This document shows positions 1-8,792 of a stretch of 64,000 nucleotides of DNA, piece after piece; positions within the stretch are counted from its first letter, which is position 1; every line of letters begins with the position of its first letter. The DNA lies in NCBI RefSeq assembly GCF_018449525.1, contig NZ_JAAVUS010000001.1, positions 930,001 to 994,000 of the forward strand. Direction: 5' to 3'. The DNA is from Bradyrhizobium sp. dw_78. Lineage in GTDB: Bacteria; Pseudomonadota; Alphaproteobacteria; Rhizobiales; Xanthobacteraceae. The position numbers and the translations under genes were made by a program. The notes below the pieces were generated by a model that was not told where the DNA came from, did not search any database, and saw only the letters and a list, made by a program, of their open reading frames with translations.

Positions 1-537
1 GTAGGGATTGGTCTTGTAGTCCGTGCCCTCATAGAGGTGCTTCGGCATGATCGGAAACGAGCCGACCTCGAAAATGTTGATGAACGGCCCGAACGGCTGC
101 TTCAGCGTGAACACCACGGTAAGATCGTCGGGCGCCTCGACCTTGTCGATCTGCGCCAGGTTGCCGCGCGCCCGCGCATGGGTCTGCTTCAGCATGTCGA
201 CCGTGAACAGCACGTCGGCCGAGGTGAACGGCTTGCCGTCGTGCCAGGTGACGCCCGGCTTGAGTTTGAAGGTGTAGACCTTGGCGTCGTCGCTGACGGT
301 CCAGCTTTCGGCCAATCCAGGCAGCGGTTCCAGCTTCGGGCTGTAGCGCAGCAGGCCCTCGAAGATGTTGCCCGACACCATCTGGGTCGGGCCGTTCTGG
401 AGCATCGCGACATTCAGGCCGGGTGGCTCGGGTTGGATCACCACATTGATGGTGCCGCCCGTCTTCGGCTCTTGCGCGCTGGCCGCTGTGCCCAGAAAAC
501 AGGCCAGGGCGATACTCATCACGATTTTCTTCAGCAT
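1..537 (-). CDS. ABC transporter substrate-binding protein, family 5 (N-terminal part)
   Basis: Reading leftward from an ATG at 537, the frame stays open to the window edge, giving the first 179 residues. A signal peptide (MLKKIVMSIALACFLG...ASA) is followed by GGTINVVIQPEPPGLN and by the region with GNIFEGLLRYSPKLEPLPGLAESW, typical of periplasmic oligopeptide/dipeptide/nickel-binding proteins (SBP_bac_5). It would deliver a small peptide or similar solute to an inner-membrane ABC permease; any permease genes would lie outside the window. The substrate cannot be told from the sequence. Another family member lies at 31180. Confidence 0.88.
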   Translation of the reverse strand, partial: MLKKIVMSIALACFLGTAASAQEPKTGGTINVVIQPEPPGLNVAMLQNGPTQMVSGNIFEGLLRYSPKLEPLPGLAESWTVSDDAKVYTFKLKPGVTWHDGKPFTSADVLFTVDMLKQTHARARGNLAQIDKVEAPDDLTVVFTLKQPFGPFINIFEVGSFPIMPKHLYEGTDYKTNPY

Positions 538-874
538 TACTGACGTCTTTCTGCTGGTTCGACCTATCAAATGCGGGAACGGCGAAGATCGCTTTTGTAC
601 AGGAAAACAATGGCTTCAGGCCAATTGATATCCGCTTTGACGAAGATGCTCCCATAACGTCAATCCTGCCCGCAAGACGAAACTCTCGACAGCAGGCGAT
701 TAAAAAATGGACAGCACTGCGCGAGTTGATCCAGGTTAACGACGCAGATCAAGTCGGCACGCTGAAGGATTAACCCGGACATCCTACACATCCTGGCGCG
801 GGCCGTTTCCGGCCGCCGCACTTAAACACGCCGTTAGGCAAAGCCTGGGGCGGGATTCATCGGAAGAACTCTCG
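538..874. other. intergenic region, no gene seen
   Basis: This 337-base divergent spacer holds no convincing ORF. It should carry the promoters of both flanking genes. FNR-like half sites occur near 729-754 (TTGATCCAGGTTAA and, further on, AGATCAA), but neither forms a full TTGAT-N4-ATCAA palindrome, so no regulator is assigned. Confidence 0.5.
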
Positions 875-3130
875 ATGAAGTTGTTGAGCCAATATTTAAA
901 AGAGCGGACGATTCCTGAAGTCCGCCTGCCAGGACCGGTTACGGTGGTCGTCGTCGGCCTGACGGCCGTGGCGTTTCAAATGACGACCGGGATATCGGGA
1001 CTCTGCATGGTCCCGCTGATGCTGGCGGGCGTGTTCGCAGGCAGCATCTGCATCAGGCAACGTTCGATCGATGCGCGCACGGCATCGTTGTATGCGGCGA
1101 TCGAAAGCACGCCGAACGGATTATGCATTTTCGACGCGGACCTCAGGGTCGTGGTCAGTAACGGCCAGTTCGCCGAAATGTATGGACTGACGCCGGCCCA
1201 GACCCGGCCTGGGACATCGCTGCGCGAAATTCTCGAAAGCCGCGTGGCGTCGTCCTGCGGTCCGCTGAATGCGGAGTCGTATATCGCCGATTGCCTCGGC
1301 AATGCCCTTTCCCGGGAGGCGCTCGATACGACCGACGAACTCAGGAATGGAAATATATTCGCCGTCACCCGCCATCCCATGCGCGATGGCGGGTTGATCG
1401 AGGTTCACAAGGACATCACCGATCCGTGGCTGGCGGAAGCCCGCGCCCAGGCGGCCAGGCAGGAGCTGATCGAAAAACAATATGCCATCGATCAAGCCGT
1501 CATCGTCGCGGTGACGGACCTGCGCGGCAACATCACCTATGCCAACGAGAATTTCTGCAAGATCAGCGGATATTCCCGCACCGAATTGCTGGGGCAGAAC
1601 CACCGCATTCTGAATTCCGGCGCGCATTCGACGGCCTTCTTCCGCGCGATGTACCAATGCATCGCGCGCGGCAATGTCTGGCGCGGTGAATTGTGCAACA
1701 GGGCCAAGAACGGCTCGTTCTATTGGGTCGACACGGTCATCACGCCGCAACTCGGGGTCAACGGCAAGCCTGTTTCCTATATGGCGATCCGGATCGATAT
1801 CACGGCGCGGAAATGCGCCGAAGCCCAGATTTCCTATGCTGCCAGCCACGATGCGTTGACCGGACTTGCGAACAGGACCTCGCTGCTGGAAAGAGCCAAC
1901 GGAGCGCTGGTCGATATGCGGCGGCGCGGCATGACCGTTTGTCTGCTCGATCTCGACGGCTTCAAGCATGTTAACGACACACTGGGCCATGCCGCCGGAG
2001 ATCACCTGCTCACAGAGCTGGCGTGCCGCCTGAAATCATCGCTCCGTGAAACGGACATCGTGGCGCGGCTCGGCGGCGATGAATTCGCGATCATTCAAAC
2101 GGAGGTAACGGATCAGAGGGATGATGCGATCGAACTGGCGGTCGGGATCCTGGAAACGGTCGCGAGGCCGTTTCATCTGGAAGGGCGGGATGTTGGTGTC
2201 GGAGCCAGCATCGGCATCGCGCTCGCTCCGGTGAACGGCACCGATGTCGAGGAACTGCTCAAAAAGGCCGACCTCGCGATGTACCGGGTGAAGTCCGAGG
2301 GACGCAACGGCTTCAGCTTCTTCGACGAGGATCTGGGCGAAAAGGCCATCGCGCGGCTTCAGCTTGTCAACGACATGCGGGGAGCGCTGTCGCGCAACGA
2401 ATTTGAACTGCATTACCAGCCGCTGTTCGATACCAGGACGTTGCGGCTGCACGGAATGGAAACGCTGGTCAGGTGGCGCCATCCGGTCGAGGGCCTGCTG
2501 GCGCCAGACCGTTTCATCGGCATCGCTGAAGAAACCGGGCTCATGGAGCCACTGGGGCAATGGATCCTGCAAAGAGCATGCGCGGACGCGGTTTCCTGGC
2601 CTGACAGCGTCAAGGTGGCGGTCAATCTGTCGGCCGCGCAATTCCGCACCGGCACGCTATTCGAAATGATCCGGCGCGTGCTGGTGGAAACCGGGCTGGC
2701 GCCGGGGCGGTTGGAACTGGAGATCACCGAATCGTTGCTGCTGAAAGACCAGGAAAGCAACGTCCTGGTCATTCAAGAGCTCAAGAACCGCGGCATAACC
2801 ATCGTCCTCGACGATTTCGGAACGGGCTACGCATCGCTCAGCTACCTATTGTTGTTTCCATTCGACAAAATAAAAATCGATAAGTCGTTTACGCAGGGGT
2901 TGCTGACGCGGGCCGATTGTACGGCCGTGGTGGCGTCGATCCTGACGCTCGCCCAGGAACTGCAGATTGCCGTGACCGCCGAAGGCGTGGAAACCAACGC
3001 GCAGTTTGATCTGCTGCGGGCCCATGGCGTGAATTACGTGCAGGGATATCTTTACGGTCGGCCGCGCCCGCTGGCGGAGATCGACTTTGCTGCGCTGGAA
3101 CTGGTCGCGCGGGCGGACGAGGCTGCGTAA
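875..3130 (+). CDS. PAS-PAS-GGDEF-EAL cyclic-di-GMP signalling protein
   Basis: A 751-residue membrane-anchored c-di-GMP turnover protein. An N-terminal hydrophobic stretch (about residues 22-58) gives one or two membrane spans. Two PAS domains follow (about 72-185 and 205-320; the second ends in the PAC-like MAIRIDITARK), then a GGDEF domain with intact GGDEF at 400-404, and an EAL domain. The EAL signature reads ETL (residues 529-531, in METLVRWRHP); DDFGTGYASLSYL and the late EGVET motif are present. The cyclase site looks intact and the phosphodiesterase site nearly so. Which activity dominates cannot be read from sequence. It stands alone, with no obvious partner gene. Confidence 0.93.
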   Translation: MKLLSQYLKERTIPEVRLPGPVTVVVVGLTAVAFQMTTGISGLCMVPLMLAGVFAGSICIRQRSIDARTASLYAAIESTPNGLCIFDADLRVVVSNGQFAEMYGLTPAQTRPGTSLREILESRVASSCGPLNAESYIADCLGNALSREALDTTDELRNGNIFAVTRHPMRDGGLIEVHKDITDPWLAEARAQAARQELIEKQYAIDQAVIVAVTDLRGNITYANENFCKISGYSRTELLGQNHRILNSGAHSTAFFRAMYQCIARGNVWRGELCNRAKNGSFYWVDTVITPQLGVNGKPVSYMAIRIDITARKCAEAQISYAASHDALTGLANRTSLLERANGALVDMRRRGMTVCLLDLDGFKHVNDTLGHAAGDHLLTELACRLKSSLRETDIVARLGGDEFAIIQTEVTDQRDDAIELAVGILETVARPFHLEGRDVGVGASIGIALAPVNGTDVEELLKKADLAMYRVKSEGRNGFSFFDEDLGEKAIARLQLVNDMRGALSRNEFELHYQPLFDTRTLRLHGMETLVRWRHPVEGLLAPDRFIGIAEETGLMEPLGQWILQRACADAVSWPDSVKVAVNLSAAQFRTGTLFEMIRRVLVETGLAPGRLELEITESLLLKDQESNVLVIQELKNRGITIVLDDFGTGYASLSYLLLFPFDKIKIDKSFTQGLLTRADCTAVVASILTLAQELQIAVTAEGVETNAQFDLLRAHGVNYVQGYLYGRPRPLAEIDFAALELVARADEAA

Positions 3131-3183
3131 ACGAATCCGGGCGTCCGGGCCGGCATCGGCCAGCTATCCAAATGCGGGCGGGC

Positions 3184-3207
3184 TTTCGCTCGAAAACGCT
3201 ATGACCC
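3184..3207 (+). repeat. fragment of dispersed repeat family 1
   Basis: The string TTTCGCTCGAAAACGCTATG matches the distal module of the repeat found complete at 7714-7815. Only this short tail is present, between the converging GGDEF-EAL and Crp/Fnr genes. Confidence 0.6.
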
Positions 3208-3215
3208 GATCGCCA

Positions 3216-3950
3216 TCATTTCAGCGCCCCGATTCTCTCCAGTTCCGGAAGGTCGAGAATCTTCAGCACGCCTTCCGATAATTCCAGAAGGTGGCGGTCG
3301 CGGAGCAGTCTGAATATCCGGCTGACATGCACCGGAGTCAGTCCGACCGCGTCGGCGATGTGCTGCTGGCGCAATGGAAAGGGATAGCGTTGGTCCCGGA
3401 TCACGTTGCGGGCCGCGATGCGCGGCATCAAATGCAGCAGCAGATGGGCGATGCGTTCTTCGGCCGAACGTTGGCCCAATGCGGTAAGAAGCTCGGTGGT
3501 GTCGCGAGCCTCGGCGATGCACGAATTCACGATGGCCGACTGAACGTCTGGACTGGCGGTGCATTTCGCATGGATCGCAGAACGCGCGAATCCGCTCACC
3601 CCCACTTCGGTCAATGCCTTGACCGAGAAAAGGAATGTTTTTTCGAAGATGGCGACAGGCGAAAACAGATCTCCGGGCAGCAGGAATTTCAGGATTTGCC
3701 GGCGGCCATCGGCAAGCTGGAAATATCGGAAAGCCCAGCCCGAGCAGAGCACGAACACGTCGCCGGAAGCCTGATTCCGGTCGGCGAGCTGTTTGCCCGC
3801 CCGGGCCGAAACGAAATTCTGCCAACCGGGCTTCTGGTCTGCCGTCCGGTCTTCCGGAGGCGGTCCGAGCAGGGCGCCGCAAAAGCCGGATATGCGGTTG
3901 GGGCAGGTTACGCAGAGTGATGCAAATTGTATTTCGGGGTACTTTGCCAA
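3216..3950 (-). CDS. Crp/Fnr-family transcription regulator with Fnr-type cysteines
   Basis: 244 residues with a TTG start at 3950, chosen because the only upstream in-frame codons lead to a stop and the cysteine motif needs this start. Cysteines 13, 16 and 24 (C-x2-C-x7-C) plus a later cysteine in AKCTAS match the spacing of iron-sulfur FnrN/FnrL proteins, so oxygen sensing through a [4Fe-4S] cluster is possible. A cyclic-nucleotide-type beta-roll precedes a C-terminal helix-turn-helix (QQHIADAVGLTPVHVSRIF). The recognition helix has VHVSR where classical FNR has ETISR, so its DNA target may differ from TTGAT-N4-ATCAA. It is divergent from the globin-coupled transducer. Confidence 0.85.
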   Translation of the reverse strand: MAKYPEIQFASLCVTCPNRISGFCGALLGPPPEDRTADQKPGWQNFVSARAGKQLADRNQASGDVFVLCSGWAFRYFQLADGRRQILKFLLPGDLFSPVAIFEKTFLFSVKALTEVGVSGFARSAIHAKCTASPDVQSAIVNSCIAEARDTTELLTALGQRSAEERIAHLLLHLMPRIAARNVIRDQRYPFPLRQQHIADAVGLTPVHVSRIFRLLRDRHLLELSEGVLKILDLPELERIGALK

Positions 3951-4160
3951 CTTGGCTCGCTAAAGGGTTTCTACGCAAAGTGACTGAAATTTTTCCGGCG
4001 CATGCCGGAAATTGCAACTGCCTCTATCAGAATTGGATCGCGGCTCAAATTAAAAGTGGCGCAAATTAAAATCCAAGTCGCCATTCGTTCTCTCGATTCC
4101 GCTCCATCGATCGTATGCAGCGAGCGCAGCTTGAACAAGATCGGCGTCGGCAGGTTTGCC

Positions 4161-4174
4161 TTGATGTAGATCAA
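4161..4174. promoter_or_regulatory. FNR/FixK box
   Basis: TTGATGTAGATCAA is a perfect TTGAT-N4-ATCAA palindrome. It lies 173 bases before the transducer ATG at 4347 and 211 bases before the Crp/Fnr start, in an otherwise non-coding 396-base divergent spacer. In Bradyrhizobium such boxes are bound by FixK2 or FNR-type proteins under low oxygen. Which of the two genes it controls is inferred; the transducer is closer. Confidence 0.75.
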
Positions 4175-4346
4175 CAACCTAAATCAAGTTATGGCGCTCG
4201 GAATTTAACACAGAATCGATTTAACCTTCCGCTGCTAGCATATCGCATTCGTGTGCGCCTCAACGGGCTCTGCGTTTTCGGGACGAAATCCGTCCGATGA
4301 AATTTCCTCCCGTCAAAATTTCCTTCAGTCAAAGGATCAGGGGTTC

Positions 4347-5714
4347 ATGAAGGACAGGTTCATGGCAGGACCGATTGCCGCCGACGCCGCTCAGGATCGC
4401 GAAACACGGATGCGTTTCATGCGCATCGACGCCGGGACCGGCGAACTGTTGCGCGAATATTGGAAGGTGGTGCAACCGGCGCTGCCCGAGCTTCTCGAGG
4501 GCTTCTATCGGCATGTCGCCGGGGAGCCTCACCTTGCGCGGCTGGTCGGCAACGACATTCCACGCCTCAAGGCGGCGCAGGGCTCTCATTGGAGCCGGCT
4601 GTTCAATGGCCGTTTCGATCACGAATACATGCAGGGCGTGCGTGCGATCGGTCTCATCCACAACAAGATCGGGCTGGAGCCGCGGTGGTATATCGGCGGC
4701 TATAATTTTGTGCTCAGCCAGCTCACAACGATTGCCATTCGTCATTACCGCTGGAGAACGCGCCGGTTGTCGGACGTACTTACGGCGGTGAATTGCGCGG
4801 TGATGCTGGACATGGACATCGCGATCTCGGTCTATCAGGAAGCGATGCTGACGGATCGTCAGAAGCGGCAGGAGAAAATGGCTGCTGCAATCCAGGGTTT
4901 TGACGGCCAGATAAAGACCGTGCTGAATACGTTCGGCCGCTCGGCGGCCGATTTGCAAAAAGCGGCCGATGTCCTGACCGCCAATGCGGAAGAATCGACT
5001 AGGCAATCGACCGCGGTCGCGGAGGCCTCGGAAGAGGCGTCCGCCAATGTGCAGATGGTGGCGTCCGCCTCGGAGGAGTTAACGTCGTCGGTCGCGGAAA
5101 TCGGCCGTCAGGTCACCGAGTCCACTCGAATTACCGGGATGGCGGTGGAGCAGGCCGGCCGATCCAGCACCGCGATGCAGGCGCTTGCGGAAACGGCGCA
5201 GAGGATCGGCGCCGTCGTCGATCTCATCAACGACATCGCCGGACAGACCAATCTGCTGGCCTTGAATGCCACCATCGAAGCGGCGCGCGCCGGCGAGGCG
5301 GGCAGGGGGTTTGCCGTGGTGGCTTCCGAAGTAAAGGCCTTGGCGGAACAGACCGCGAAGGCGACCGGCGAGATCGGCCAGCAGATCCTGGCTATCCAGG
5401 AAGCGACCAGGGAATCCGCCGGATCGATCCAGGAAATCGGCGTGACGATCGCCTCGGTCAATGAGATCGCCACGGCCATCGCCGCCGCGGTGGAGGAACA
5501 GGGGATGGCCACGGCCGAGATCGCGCGCAACATCCAGGAAGCGGCGCGGGGCACTCAGGAGGTTTCGAGCAACATCAGCGGCGTCAGTCTGGCCGCCGGC
5601 GAAACCGGCCGGACCGCCGCTCAACTGCTGTCGTCCGCCAGCGAACTGATGCTGCAATCCGGGACGCTCAGTAACAGCGTCGAAGGTTTCTTCGCCGCCA
5701 TCCGGGCCTCCTGA
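4347..5714 (+). CDS. globin-coupled methyl-accepting chemotaxis transducer
   Basis: 455 residues from the ATG at 4347, which has AAAGGATCAGGGG just upstream; a longer reading from 4251 lacks such a site. The N-terminal 170 residues are a protoglobin sensor domain: the proximal heme histidine is probably H105 in [17 protein letters not shown]. The rest is a methyl-accepting chemotaxis signalling domain with the conserved hairpin near residues 300-335 ([20 protein letters not shown]). No membrane segment is seen, so this is a soluble heme-based oxygen sensor of the HemAT type that would signal to CheA. The FNR/FixK box upstream fits a role in aerotaxis. No che genes lie nearby. Confidence 0.93.
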   Translation: MKDRFMAGPIAADAAQDRETRMRFMRIDAGTGELLREYWKVVQPALPELLEGFYRHVAGEPHLARLVGNDIPRLKAAQGSHWSRLFNGRFDHEYMQGVRAIGLIHNKIGLEPRWYIGGYNFVLSQLTTIAIRHYRWRTRRLSDVLTAVNCAVMLDMDIAISVYQEAMLTDRQKRQEKMAAAIQGFDGQIKTVLNTFGRSAADLQKAADVLTANAEESTRQSTAVAEASEEASANVQMVASASEELTSSVAEIGRQVTESTRITGMAVEQAGRSSTAMQALAETAQRIGAVVDLINDIAGQTNLLALNATIEAARAGEAGRGFAVVASEVKALAEQTAKATGEIGQQILAIQEATRESAGSIQEIGVTIASVNEIATAIAAAVEEQGMATAEIARNIQEAARGTQEVSSNISGVSLAAGETGRTAAQLLSSASELMLQSGTLSNSVEGFFAAIRAS

Positions 5715-5721
5715 CGCTCCA

Positions 5722-5756
5722 TCGCGTTTTTGCGCGAAGCATCAAAACAAGAATCT
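5722..5756 (-). repeat. fragment of dispersed repeat family 1
   Basis: CATCGCGTTTTTGCGCGAAGC followed by ATCAAAACAAGAATCTA resembles the minus-oriented repeat at 58133-58199 with its middle deleted. It sits between converging genes. Confidence 0.45.
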
Positions 5757-6162
5757 AAATCGGCTCGTAACTCTCCGATACGCAATTGTCTGCGTCCTCG
5801 GCGCGCCGACGGTCGTAGATCAGCCCGTCATTGATGGTGATGCGATAGGTCTCGACGCCGAGCGGCTTGCCGGTGGCTGACGTCAGTTCGGCCTTGACGC
5901 AAGCCGTCCAGCCCGGGCCGCGAAGATCGTGGCGCGCCGCCGAGACCTGCACATTGCTCGGAGCCGATTGCGCGACAAATACCGAATCCAGATGTTCACG
6001 CACGATCTGCTTGACATTGGGCGGCGGCTCCAGCGGTGGAGGATCGCTGTCCTTGGTGCGCATGAACTCCGGCAGCGGCGCATGGCTGTCGGCGAAGCCG
6101 CATCCCGCCAGCGGGAGCGCTGCGGCTGCGATCAACACGATATGAAAAAGGATCCGTTCCAT
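5755..6162 (-). CDS. small lipoprotein of unknown function
   Basis: 135 residues from the ATG at 6162; a longer frame to 6372 is rejected because the signal peptide begins here. The N-terminus MERILFHIVLIAAAALPLAGC is a lipoprotein signal with lipobox LAGC, so the mature protein would be lipid-anchored at Cys22. A proline-rich linker (PPPLEPPPNVKQ) leads to a domain ending in CVSESYEPI. No enzyme motif is recognised. It is convergent with the transducer gene and divergent from the small exported protein at 6372. The function is unknown. Confidence 0.75.
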   Translation of the reverse strand: MERILFHIVLIAAAALPLAGCGFADSHAPLPEFMRTKDSDPPPLEPPPNVKQIVREHLDSVFVAQSAPSNVQVSAARHDLRGPGWTACVKAELTSATGKPLGVETYRITINDGLIYDRRRAEDADNCVSESYEPI

Positions 6163-6371
6163 TCGCAGCCTCTGCCTCGCGCCGCTTAACATCACCCGGC
6201 GTCCGCCGGTCAATTTAATTTTCGGTAACGACCCACGCCAGATGCTGAAACTGGCGGCGCGAACGGTTATGCTTGGCTCATGTGCCGGTCCCCTGTTTAC
6301 CATCATCGGGTTGCAGGCAGCCTGCCGGGGCAAAAGCGGCGGCAGGAAGAAACAGCGAGGAGAGTTGGGCA

Positions 6372-6602
6372 ATGAAATCCTTCGTGATGGCGACGGCTAT
6401 GGTGGCGCTGATCGCGATGCCTGCTCATGCCCAGATGGGCGGCAAGCGGCATCAAAGCGATGACAAAAAGACCGATGCGCAAAAGCCGAAGGTCGATGAA
6501 AAGGCCTACAAGGCTGCGCTCGATAAAATACCCGAGCCCAAGGAAAAATACGATCCATGGGGCGTGGCACGGCCCCCGGATGCGGTGAAGAAGCCGAAAT
6601 AG
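6372..6602 (+). CDS. small exported protein with KIP-DPWG motif (paralogue 1)
   Basis: 76 residues. The signal peptide MKSFVMATAMVALIAMPAHA is followed by a short lysine-rich polar mature region of about 55 residues. The segment KAYKAALDKIP...KYDPWGVAR is closely mirrored in the protein at 7013 (KAYQDSLRKIP...SADPWGAVR), so the two are paralogues. A strong hairpin follows the stop. The start at ATG 6372 has GGAGAG upstream and gives a clean signal peptide. No named family is recognised; a periplasmic location is inferred. Confidence 0.72.
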   Translation: MKSFVMATAMVALIAMPAHAQMGGKRHQSDDKKTDAQKPKVDEKAYKAALDKIPEPKEKYDPWGVARPPDAVKKPK

Positions 6603-6651
6603 GCTCCTTGAGAATCGCGCGGATATCCCGCTGTGCAACACGAATGCACCG

Positions 6652-6680
6652 GCGAGAACCCTCCAGGCGAGGGTTCTCGC
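6652..6680 (+). terminator. strong hairpin, possible terminator
   Basis: GCGAGAACCCTC (6652-6663) and GAGGGTTCTCGC (6669-6680) form a perfect 12-bp stem with a 5-nt loop, 50 bases after the stop at 6602. It lacks a T tract, so it may be a terminator of the non-canonical kind, an RNA 3' stabiliser, or a repeat hairpin. Confidence 0.5.
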
Positions 6681-6812
6681 TGCATGCTGGTTCCTCCTTG
6701 TCCATATGTTTCTGCCTGTCGCGGAGCGGCATTCGCCCGCAAGCGCCAGCGGCCCTTCGGCTTGAAAATGCCGGATCTCGGATCGTATAATTGAATTGGC
6801 CGGGAGTGGTGG

Positions 6813-6941
6813 ATGATGTTCAGGCGATCGGTGTTGATTTCAGGCGTGATCGCGATGGGCCTGCTGCTCAACGGTTGTACCAAATGCGGCCCGATCTGGG
6901 ACGATTGGATGCCGAAATCATGCAAGGCGGACCACTTGTGA
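6813..6941 (+). CDS. very small lipoprotein (42 aa)
   Basis: A 42-residue reading frame with GGGAGTGG before the ATG at 6813. MMFRRSVLISGVIAMGLLLN is a lipoprotein signal ending in the lipobox LLNGC; the mature peptide is only about 20 residues with three cysteines (C-T-K-C and a later C) and the motif PIWDDW. It lies between the two KIP-DPWG paralogues in the same direction. Many genomes leave such genes unannotated. The function is unknown. Confidence 0.6.
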   Translation: MMFRRSVLISGVIAMGLLLNGCTKCGPIWDDWMPKSCKADHL

Positions 6942-7012
6942 TGCGCCAACCTGCGTGCTTGGCCTCGCCCCCGGCGTGATGGTATATTTCCGATCAATAT
7001 GAGGAGCATCCC

Positions 7013-7321
7013 ATGAGAGTTTTATGCGCAGCGGCGTTCATCGCGTTGCTGACCGGCGCGCTGTTGACGGGGGCAGCCTATGCGCAAATGCCGAACATCA
7101 ACCTGATTCCGGAAATGAAATCCCAGACGCCCGAGGAAATCGAGGCCGACAAGGTGCGGGACAAGGCCTACCAGGATTCGCTGAGGAAAATTCCGGACGC
7201 CAAGACCTCCGCCGATCCCTGGGGCGCGGTCCGCAGTGACACGCCGCAGGCCTCGGCGAAGGCTGCGGCCCCCAAGACCCCGGCCAAGCCGCGTATCAAA
7301 ACCGGTAGCAACGCAAACTAG
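7013..7321 (+). CDS. small exported protein with KIP-DPWG motif (paralogue 2)
   Basis: 102 residues with ATGAGGAGCATCCC before the ATG. The signal peptide MRVLCAAAFIALLTGALLTGAAYA is followed by a charged mature part, the shared KAYQDSLRKIP...DPWGAVR segment, and an alanine/proline/lysine-rich tail (about 30 residues) likely to be disordered. It is a paralogue of the protein at 6372, longer at both ends. No family name is known to me. Confidence 0.75.
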   Translation: MRVLCAAAFIALLTGALLTGAAYAQMPNINLIPEMKSQTPEEIEADKVRDKAYQDSLRKIPDAKTSADPWGAVRSDTPQASAKAAAPKTPAKPRIKTGSNAN

Positions 7322-7483
7322 GCGCGGGCTGGGATGCCCGACACGCGAGCGCGAAGGCCGATGCCTCGCGGCGCGGTTCGGGTTTGCAAATGCCCTTTTG
7401 TCGATGGGGCAGCGTCTGGCGGACTCGGATGAGCGTTTGCGCGCACTATATTGAGCCGGTCGTGATGTGTCGGAGTTTACGAC

Positions 7484-7714
7484 ATGGCCTCATCCCCACG
7501 CGATCTCGCAAGCCGAATGGCCGGCCGGCGCAAGCCGGACGATGGTTATCTGCGTGAGACCTTCATCTTGCCGCGCGAGGCGGCCCGGACCAGGGCGCGC
7601 GATTTCCTCTCCCGCTACCCGAAGGCCGCCTATATGAGCGGCGTGGAAAGCTGGCGCGAACTGCCCGGCGGCGACATCGAGTTCACGATGCGGCGGCTGC
7701 GGAGCGCCGATTAG
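7484..7714 (+). CDS. conserved-looking hypothetical protein (76 aa)
   Basis: 76 residues, soluble, rich in arginine, with no signal peptide. The core reads KPDDGYLRETFILPREAARTRA and then VESWRELPGGDIEFTMRRL, which looks like a compact alpha/beta fold. No family is recognised. The stop overlaps the first base of repeat copy A, so the repeat probably carries its transcript end. Confidence 0.6.
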   Translation: MASSPRDLASRMAGRRKPDDGYLRETFILPREAARTRARDFLSRYPKAAYMSGVESWRELPGGDIEFTMRRLRSAD

Positions 7715-7815
7715 AGCCTTATCGGTTCTGATTGAATCAGAACCGGGCTCACCTCTTTTGTTTTGATGCGTTTTCTTCACGCCAACCGGAATCCACTTCG
7801 CTCGAAAACGCTATG
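7714..7815 (+). repeat. dispersed repeat family 1, copy A (complete)
   Basis: Two modules. The first is a palindrome with inner arms CGGTTCTGATT / AATCAGAACCG and outer arms GAGCC / GGCTC. The second reads TTTTGATGCGTTTTCTTCACGC and ends in CGCTCGAAAACGCTATG. Related copies occur at 7971, 23827, 27969, 37391, 44225 and 58133. Confidence 0.8.
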
Positions 7816-7970
7816 AAGAAGCGACGGAAAGTTGAACATAGATTTCGATTCAACCAATAGGCGTCGGCTCTTGGGCGCTGGCGCGCAATTGCGGATTTTC
7901 AGTAAAATTTCGCAGGATTGTTAGTGGTTCTGGCCAGCAGGTGTTGAAGCTTTTCGCCTAAAGCCGCTTT

Positions 7971-8080
7971 GGTTCCGATCGCATCGGAACCAGGTTCCAG
8001 TCCTTTTTTGACGCGTTTCTTCATGCGACCCGCTTCCCGCCCTTCCAGGTACGGCAGGCTTTCGCGCGAAAACGCTATAG
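7971..8080 (+). repeat. dispersed repeat family 1, copy B (diverged)
   Basis: A 9-bp inverted repeat GGTTCCGAT-CGC-ATCGGAACC replaces the usual first palindrome, followed by the second module (TTTTTTGACGCGTTTCTTCATG ... GCGCGAAAACGCTATAG). It ends 16 bases before the PilZ gene. Together with copy A it fills most of the 380-base gap from 7715 to 8095, which holds no gene. Confidence 0.7.
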
Positions 8081-8095
8081 GTTCGCGGCTTACCG

Positions 8096-8407
8096 ATGGC
8101 GAGAAACCCCAAAGATCTCGGCATGCGCAGGGGTGTCCGGGTCGGCCTGCGCAAAACGGGATTTCTGATTCCTGCGCCGGATGCGGCATGGATCGAATGC
8201 ATTGTCGTCGATGTTTCCGATCATGGCGTTTGTCTGGATGTCGGCGCCTTGGCGGTGTCGAAGATGTTCGGACTTGCATTCACCGCGGACGGCGAGGTGC
8301 GCCGGCTGTGTACGGTGGTCTGGCGCCGGGGCGAGCGGCTCGGCGCGCGCTTCGTGACCGCCAGCGAACTGCGGCAAGGCAGGACGACGACGGAGGCCGA
8401 TCAGTAG
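8096..8407 (+). CDS. PilZ-domain protein, probable c-di-GMP receptor
   Basis: 103 residues forming a single PilZ domain. Both ligand motifs are visible: R11-x3-R15 (RRGVR) and DVSDHG, with the typical end WRRGERLGARFV. PilZ proteins bind cyclic-di-GMP and pass the signal to motility, polysaccharide or secretion machines; the partner is unknown here. It could respond to enzymes such as the GGDEF-EAL protein at 875, but that link is inference. No RBS of note is seen, and repeat copy B lies directly upstream. Confidence 0.85.
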   Translation: MARNPKDLGMRRGVRVGLRKTGFLIPAPDAAWIECIVVDVSDHGVCLDVGALAVSKMFGLAFTADGEVRRLCTVVWRRGERLGARFVTASELRQGRTTTEADQ

Positions 8408-8566
8408 TTTTGAAAAAGCGGCGAACACATTGCCGCGCGCATGCCGTGTTTTCCGGGCAGGCCGCCGCTGAACGGCCGGCCTATTCATCGTTCGTTGAGG
8501 AAACGTGATTGAACCTAAGGGCCGTTCTTGAGTCGTAATGAGTAGGTCGGAATTTGGAGGGACGGC

Positions 8567-8746
8567 ATGTCCGAGTCACCGGATTTCAGGAAGTGGGCCG
8601 CCAGGGTAGCCGGCCAAGCCGGCAAGGAGCGGAACGCCAGCGAGGCTCACCGCCTGATGAGCATCGCCGAATACTGGACACGGCTTGCCGACATCGAGGA
8701 TTGGCAGCGCGACAGCCAGTCCGGCGAAAACACCACCGCACATTAG
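8567..8746 (+). CDS. small hypothetical protein (59 aa)
   Basis: 59 residues with a good TTGGAGG site six bases before the ATG. The sequence is helical and charged (FRKWAARVAGQAGKERNASE and then LMSIAEYWTRLADIEDWQRD). Small alphaproteobacterial proteins with a similar AxxYxxLAxxED/W pattern are common, but I cannot name a function. It is too short for most gene callers. Confidence 0.6.
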   Translation: MSESPDFRKWAARVAGQAGKERNASEAHRLMSIAEYWTRLADIEDWQRDSQSGENTTAH

Positions 8747-8792
8747 CACAAGTCTGTTGGCGGGTGCCCCGCGCGCCGCCCCACGGATATCG

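Noticed and set aside
725..755. Possible FNR/FixK box before the GGDEF-EAL gene
   Set aside because: TTGATCCAGGTTAA keeps only one perfect half site; the second half is two changes from the consensus.
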